NCBI GenBank assembly: GCA_028701635.1
Contig: JAQVQJ010000054.1
Coordinates: forward strand, 1 to 8,016
Reading direction: 5' to 3'
Source: Clostridia bacterium
GTDB taxonomy: Bacteria > Bacillota_A > Clostridia > Christensenellales > UBA1242
Length of the DNA stretch: 8,016 nt
Positions 5,396 to 8,016 of this stretch are shown here, one piece after another; position 1 is the first letter of the stretch; the number at the start of each line of letters is the position of its first letter. The notes beneath the pieces were generated by a model. That model had not been told where the DNA came from. It was given only the letters and a program-made list of their open reading frames with translations, and made no database searches. A program made the translations under genes and the position numbers.

Positions 5396-6862
5396 TTATT
5401 TATTTGGATCTGTGTCAAAAAGAGCTTTTGCTTCCTCTAATGAGTTTTCATCTAAAACTGCTTCTGTTTTTATTACACCTTCCGGCGTTGTTGAAACTAT
5501 TTGTGGTTTCGGCCTATACCCTTTTGCATTAAAGAAACTAGTTGTCACCCCTTCCCAACGAAGTTTAACAGTTCCCAATGATCCATTTCTATGCTTTGCT
5601 ATTATAACTTCTGCCATTCCTGGTTCATCTTCACTAACAACATCGTTATACATATCCGCTTTGTAAATAAACATAACAATATCCGCATCTTGCTCAATCG
5701 CTCCGCTATCACGAAGATCGGACAAGACCGGTCTATGATCTCCTTTTCTCGTTTCAACAGCACGAGAAAGCTGTGAAAGTAATATAATAGGAACATCAAG
5801 TTCACGCGCTGCGATTTTGAGTGTTCTCGTAATTTCCGCAACTTCAAGCTGTTTATTGTCATATTTATTATTGTCAGAATTCATAAGTTGTAGATAGTCG
5901 ACCATAACTAAATCAAGCCCTTTTTCTCTCTTTAATCTACGACATTTGGATAATATATCAATTGGTTTATTTACGCTTGAATCATCAATAAAGATATTTG
6001 CTTCAGACAACTTTTTACTTGCTTTTATGGCCGCCGCCCATTCCTCTATTGAGAGTTTACCTTTCAATGCCTTTTCCATACTAATTCCAGCAATAGAACA
6101 AACAGATCTTTGGGCAATTTGAACTTTTGGCATTTCAAGTGAGAATATAGCGCAATTTTTTCTACCTTCAATTGCAGCATAATTAATAATGTTCATAGCT
6201 AAAGAACTCTTACCAACACCAGGGCGTGCTGCAAGTAAAATAAGGTCAGACTTTTGAAGCCCATTTGTTATATAATCTAAATCATCAAATCCAGTTTTCA
6301 ATCCTCTTAACGAAGAAGGGTCTTTAGCTATCTTATTAAATTTATCAATTACATCTTTTATTGCTCCATCTATATGTTCCAATGTTGAGAAGTCTTGTGT
6401 TTCAGCAATATCAAAAACTAATTTCTCTGCAAATTTCAAAGAATCTTCACTACTTAATGCACTATAAGCATTTTCAACAATTTTCTGCCCGCTATTTATG
6501 AGAACTCTTAAAAGAGAATCCCTGCGAACAAGGTCAACATAGTGTTTATAGTTAACAGCAGAAGGAACAGCATTAGTTAATAGAGTTATGTAATCAATCC
6601 CACCAACTGCATCAAGTTCACCAGTTTTTTCAAGTAAATCAGTTAGCGTAACAAAATCTATCGGCTTATTATTACGATAAAGCTCTGTCATTTTTTCATA
6701 TATAATTTTATTGGCAGGGGAATAAAAATCTTCCTTTTTTAATGTTGATATCACATTTATTGGAACTTCGTTATCAATCAAAAGACACCCTAAAACAGAT
6801 TGCTCTGCTTCAATGCTATGAGGCATAGTTTTAAACGATTCTTTATTGGTATCTTTTTTCAT
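5396..6862 (-). CDS. dnaB: Replicative DNA helicase DnaB (488 aa)
   Basis: This is the hexameric 5'-3' helicase that unwinds DNA at the replication fork and recruits primase. The N-terminal DnaB domain (about 13-115) starts with the typical PHSIEAEQSVLGCLL. A linker leads to the RecA-like domain with GLKTGFDDLD, Walker A ARPGVGKSS (212-220), catalytic E243 in SLEMP, Walker B LDLVMVDYLQLM (316-327), LSQLSRAVE with Q364, the SDLRDSGAIEQDAD segment, and the arginine-finger region AKHRNGSLGT (R425). Length and motifs are those of a chromosomal enzyme, with no intein or truncation. The frame opens nine codons earlier, but the ATG at 6862 has AGGAG five bases ahead, and the earlier codons overlap the previous gene. 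It follows the 86-residue membrane protein gene by 16 bases and is co-transcribed with it. Confidence 0.97.
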   Translation of the reverse strand: MKKDTNKESFKTMPHSIEAEQSVLGCLLIDNEVPINVISTLKKEDFYSPANKIIYEKMTELYRNNKPIDFVTLTDLLEKTGELDAVGGIDYITLLTNAVPSAVNYKHYVDLVRRDSLLRVLINSGQKIVENAYSALSSEDSLKFAEKLVFDIAETQDFSTLEHIDGAIKDVIDKFNKIAKDPSSLRGLKTGFDDLDYITNGLQKSDLILLAARPGVGKSSLAMNIINYAAIEGRKNCAIFSLEMPKVQIAQRSVCSIAGISMEKALKGKLSIEEWAAAIKASKKLSEANIFIDDSSVNKPIDILSKCRRLKREKGLDLVMVDYLQLMNSDNNKYDNKQLEVAEITRTLKIAARELDVPIILLSQLSRAVETRKGDHRPVLSDLRDSGAIEQDADIVMFIYKADMYNDVVSEDEPGMAEVIIAKHRNGSLGTVKLRWEGVTTSFFNAKGYRPKPQIVSTTPEGVIKTEAVLDENSLEEAKALFDTDPNK

Positions 6863-6878
6863 TTTTTCTCCTAAAATT

Positions 6879-7139
6879 CTAATCTGCAAATGGATCTCTT
6901 GGCTTATCTTTATTCTTTTTCTTGATATTCTTAGAAAAAAGCCAAAAGCCTAATTCCATAAGTCCAATAACTGCTCCCCAGCAAACAATAGTTAGAAAAA
7001 GTTGAAGGCCATAGGATAAATTAATCCACCAAAAAAGCGTTGCAAACCCAATACCGAAAGGTATAGAAATAAGCACTTCAATAACCCTTCTTCTAAGGTT
7101 TTTTTTAAAAACTCTTTTTTCAGAATTTGAATTTAACAT
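6879..7139 (-). CDS. Small two-helix membrane protein (86 aa), co-transcribed with dnaB
   Basis: I do not recognise a family. A basic start (KRVFKKNLRRR) is followed by two hydrophobic helices at about 19-39 (IEVLISIPFGIGFATLFWW) and 46-68 (LQLFLTIVCWGAVIGLMELGF), then a basic tail NIKKKNKDK ending RDPFAD. Both ends should lie in the cytoplasm. There is no ribosome binding site before the ATG. Instead, an extended -10 TGTTATAAT ends six bases ahead, so the transcript should begin at the ATG itself, which makes this a leaderless gene. It ends with TAG 16 bases before dnaB, in one operon with it. The function is unknown; a link to replication is suggested only by the shared operon. Confidence 0.8.
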   Translation of the reverse strand: MLNSNSEKRVFKKNLRRRVIEVLISIPFGIGFATLFWWINLSYGLQLFLTIVCWGAVIGLMELGFWLFSKNIKKKNKDKPRDPFAD

Positions 7140-7145
7140 GCAAAA

Positions 7146-7173
7146 ATTATAACATAAAAAAAGGTAAAGTCAA
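7146..7173 (-). promoter_or_regulatory. Extended -10 promoter giving a leaderless mRNA for the 86-aa gene and dnaB
   Basis: On the minus strand, -35 TTGACT (7173-7168) and -10 TATAAT (7151-7146) are 16 bases apart, with TG one base before the -10. Six bases (TTTTGC) then separate the -10 from the ATG at 7139, so the expected +1 is the A of the ATG. Confidence 0.75.
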
Positions 7174-7183
7174 ATTAATTAAA

Positions 7184-8016
7184 TCATTCCTTTTTACTTA
7201 TCTCTTTAACATTTTTTCCATCATCTTTCTTAAAATATATATAAATTAAAGAACCAGCTAGGAAAATCATTGTTAAAGTTAAAGCTAAAATATACCAGAC
7301 ATATCTATTTGCCTCAATTCTATAAAATATAAAAACATTTTCTTCACTCTCATCAAAATAGTGTAAAGACCCCTCAGTCATATCAAAAGTTTGTCCATTC
7401 GAATGTATTCTTCTGTTTGAAGAAAGAAACATAAAACTAACTGTTGTGCCTGAAAAAATCTCTTCTGCCTCTTGCCCAAATTCATTAGTAATAATTGTAG
7501 ATAAACTATCATTAAAATAGTCGCTTACCAAAGATGTAATCATATTATTTGGCAACTCTGTAAATAAACTTGTATATTCTTCTGTCACTTTAGTTGTAAA
7601 AAGGCTATTTTCAATTTGATTTTCTTCTATCTCTCCACCATATCTTATAAAATATCTTGAAGCGGTTGTAGAGTGAAATCTCATTTCAATAATATAAGAT
7701 TCATTGTCCCAGCCACAATAAAAATCTAAATGATTTCTATATATTATTTTGTCATTACTCGTTATTAATCCATCATCATATAACTCATTAATTATATTTC
7801 TATACTTCAAAGTTAATTGATCTATATATAACGCCGATTTAGATTCTATATCATCTTTAATCATCTCAATTTCTTCTATACTATCAACACCCATTTCAGT
7901 TAAATTTTCATCATCATAACTTATTGTTGCATAAATAGATGTAAGGTTTGTATTAACATAAGTTGGGGTTATCGCTCCACAACCAGAAAATAAAATTGTA
8001 ATCATAAAAACTAAAA
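7184..8016 (-). CDS. Lipoprotein with C-terminal membrane helix, 5' end outside the window
   Basis: The frame stays open to the window edge; the last in-window codons read LVF-MITILFSGCG. The ATG at 8005 would give a signal peptide of only eight residues with no positive charge, so the true start is probably upstream of the window. ILFSGC is a lipobox-like motif, with the Cys (residue 9 counted from 8005) as the lipidated residue. About 220 extracytoplasmic residues follow, acidic and rich in Asn, Ser and Thr. A membrane helix (about residues 236-258 counted from 8005, YILALTLTMIFLAGSLIYIY) and a short basic tail end the protein. Double anchoring by lipid and helix recalls LppM/DUF3153-type architecture, but I cannot confirm that family. 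The gene ends 44 bases before the 86-residue gene, which has its own promoter. Confidence 0.8.
   Translation of the reverse strand, partial: LVFMITILFSGCGAITPTYVNTNLTSIYATISYDDENLTEMGVDSIEEIEMIKDDIESKSALYIDQLTLKYRNIINELYDDGLITSNDKIIYRNHLDFYCGWDNESYIIEMRFHSTTASRYFIRYGGEIEENQIENSLFTTKVTEEYTSLFTELPNNMITSLVSDYFNDSLSTIITNEFGQEAEEIFSGTTVSFMFLSSNRRIHSNGQTFDMTEGSLHYFDESEENVFIFYRIEANRYVWYILALTLTMIFLAGSLIYIYFKKDDGKNVKEISKKE

Noticed and set aside
5269..5532. Plus-strand open frame across the dnaB terminator and the 3' end of dnaB
   Set aside because: It crosses the terminator hairpin and the motif array, and its translation is low-complexity Phe, Leu and Lys.
7155..7197. AAAAAGG / CCTTTTT inverted repeat after the lipoprotein gene as a terminator
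   Set aside because: The stem is only seven bases, mostly A-T, with a loop over 20 bases that includes the downstream promoter's -35; too weak to call.
1..8016. CRISPR array, tRNA, rRNA or insertion sequence
   Set aside because: No regularly spaced repeats with spacers, no cloverleaf or rRNA-like GC-rich conserved stretch, and no transposase was found.

Overview
The window is strongly AT-rich and densely packed. It uses TAA, TAG and TGA as stops, and most genes have AGGAG/GGAGG-type ribosome binding sites. Together with a clostridial-looking DnaB, this suggests the chromosome of a low-GC Bacillota, probably an uncultured Clostridia-like gut lineage; that placement is inference. Ten of the eleven genes are on the minus strand, and two are cut by the window edges.

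Right-hand region (about 5340-8016, minus strand): a lipoprotein with a C-terminal membrane anchor (5' end outside the window), then an 86-residue two-helix membrane protein, then the replicative helicase dnaB, then a clear intrinsic terminator. The 86-residue gene has a good extended -10 promoter placed so that its mRNA should be leaderless. This is the housekeeping part of the window.

Middle region (about 2186-5260): a phage-flavoured module. A 184-residue protein with a sigma-region-4-like helix-turn-helix, resembling the ArpU/RinA class of phage late regulators, sits behind the best-looking promoter of the window. A complete phage large terminase (ATPase plus nuclease) follows further along the same strand. 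Between them, on the opposite strand, lies a secreted or membrane-anchored SH3b-like protein whose start also appears leaderless or nearly so. No small terminase, portal, protease or capsid gene is present, so the terminase is either a prophage remnant or a domesticated gene.

Left-hand region (1-2103, minus strand): a probable five-gene operon encoding an acidic 97-residue orphan; a winged-helix-like protein with a C-terminal membrane helix; an ABC-type ATPase that keeps Walker A and the Walker B aspartate but has lost the usual Q-loop Gln, LSGGQ, catalytic Glu and switch His; a stand-alone PucR/CdaR-type helix-turn-helix; and the start of an integral membrane protein translationally coupled to it. 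I do not recognise this combination. It is the best candidate here for an undescribed system, possibly one that couples a membrane complex to gene regulation. Its function cannot be fixed from sequence alone.
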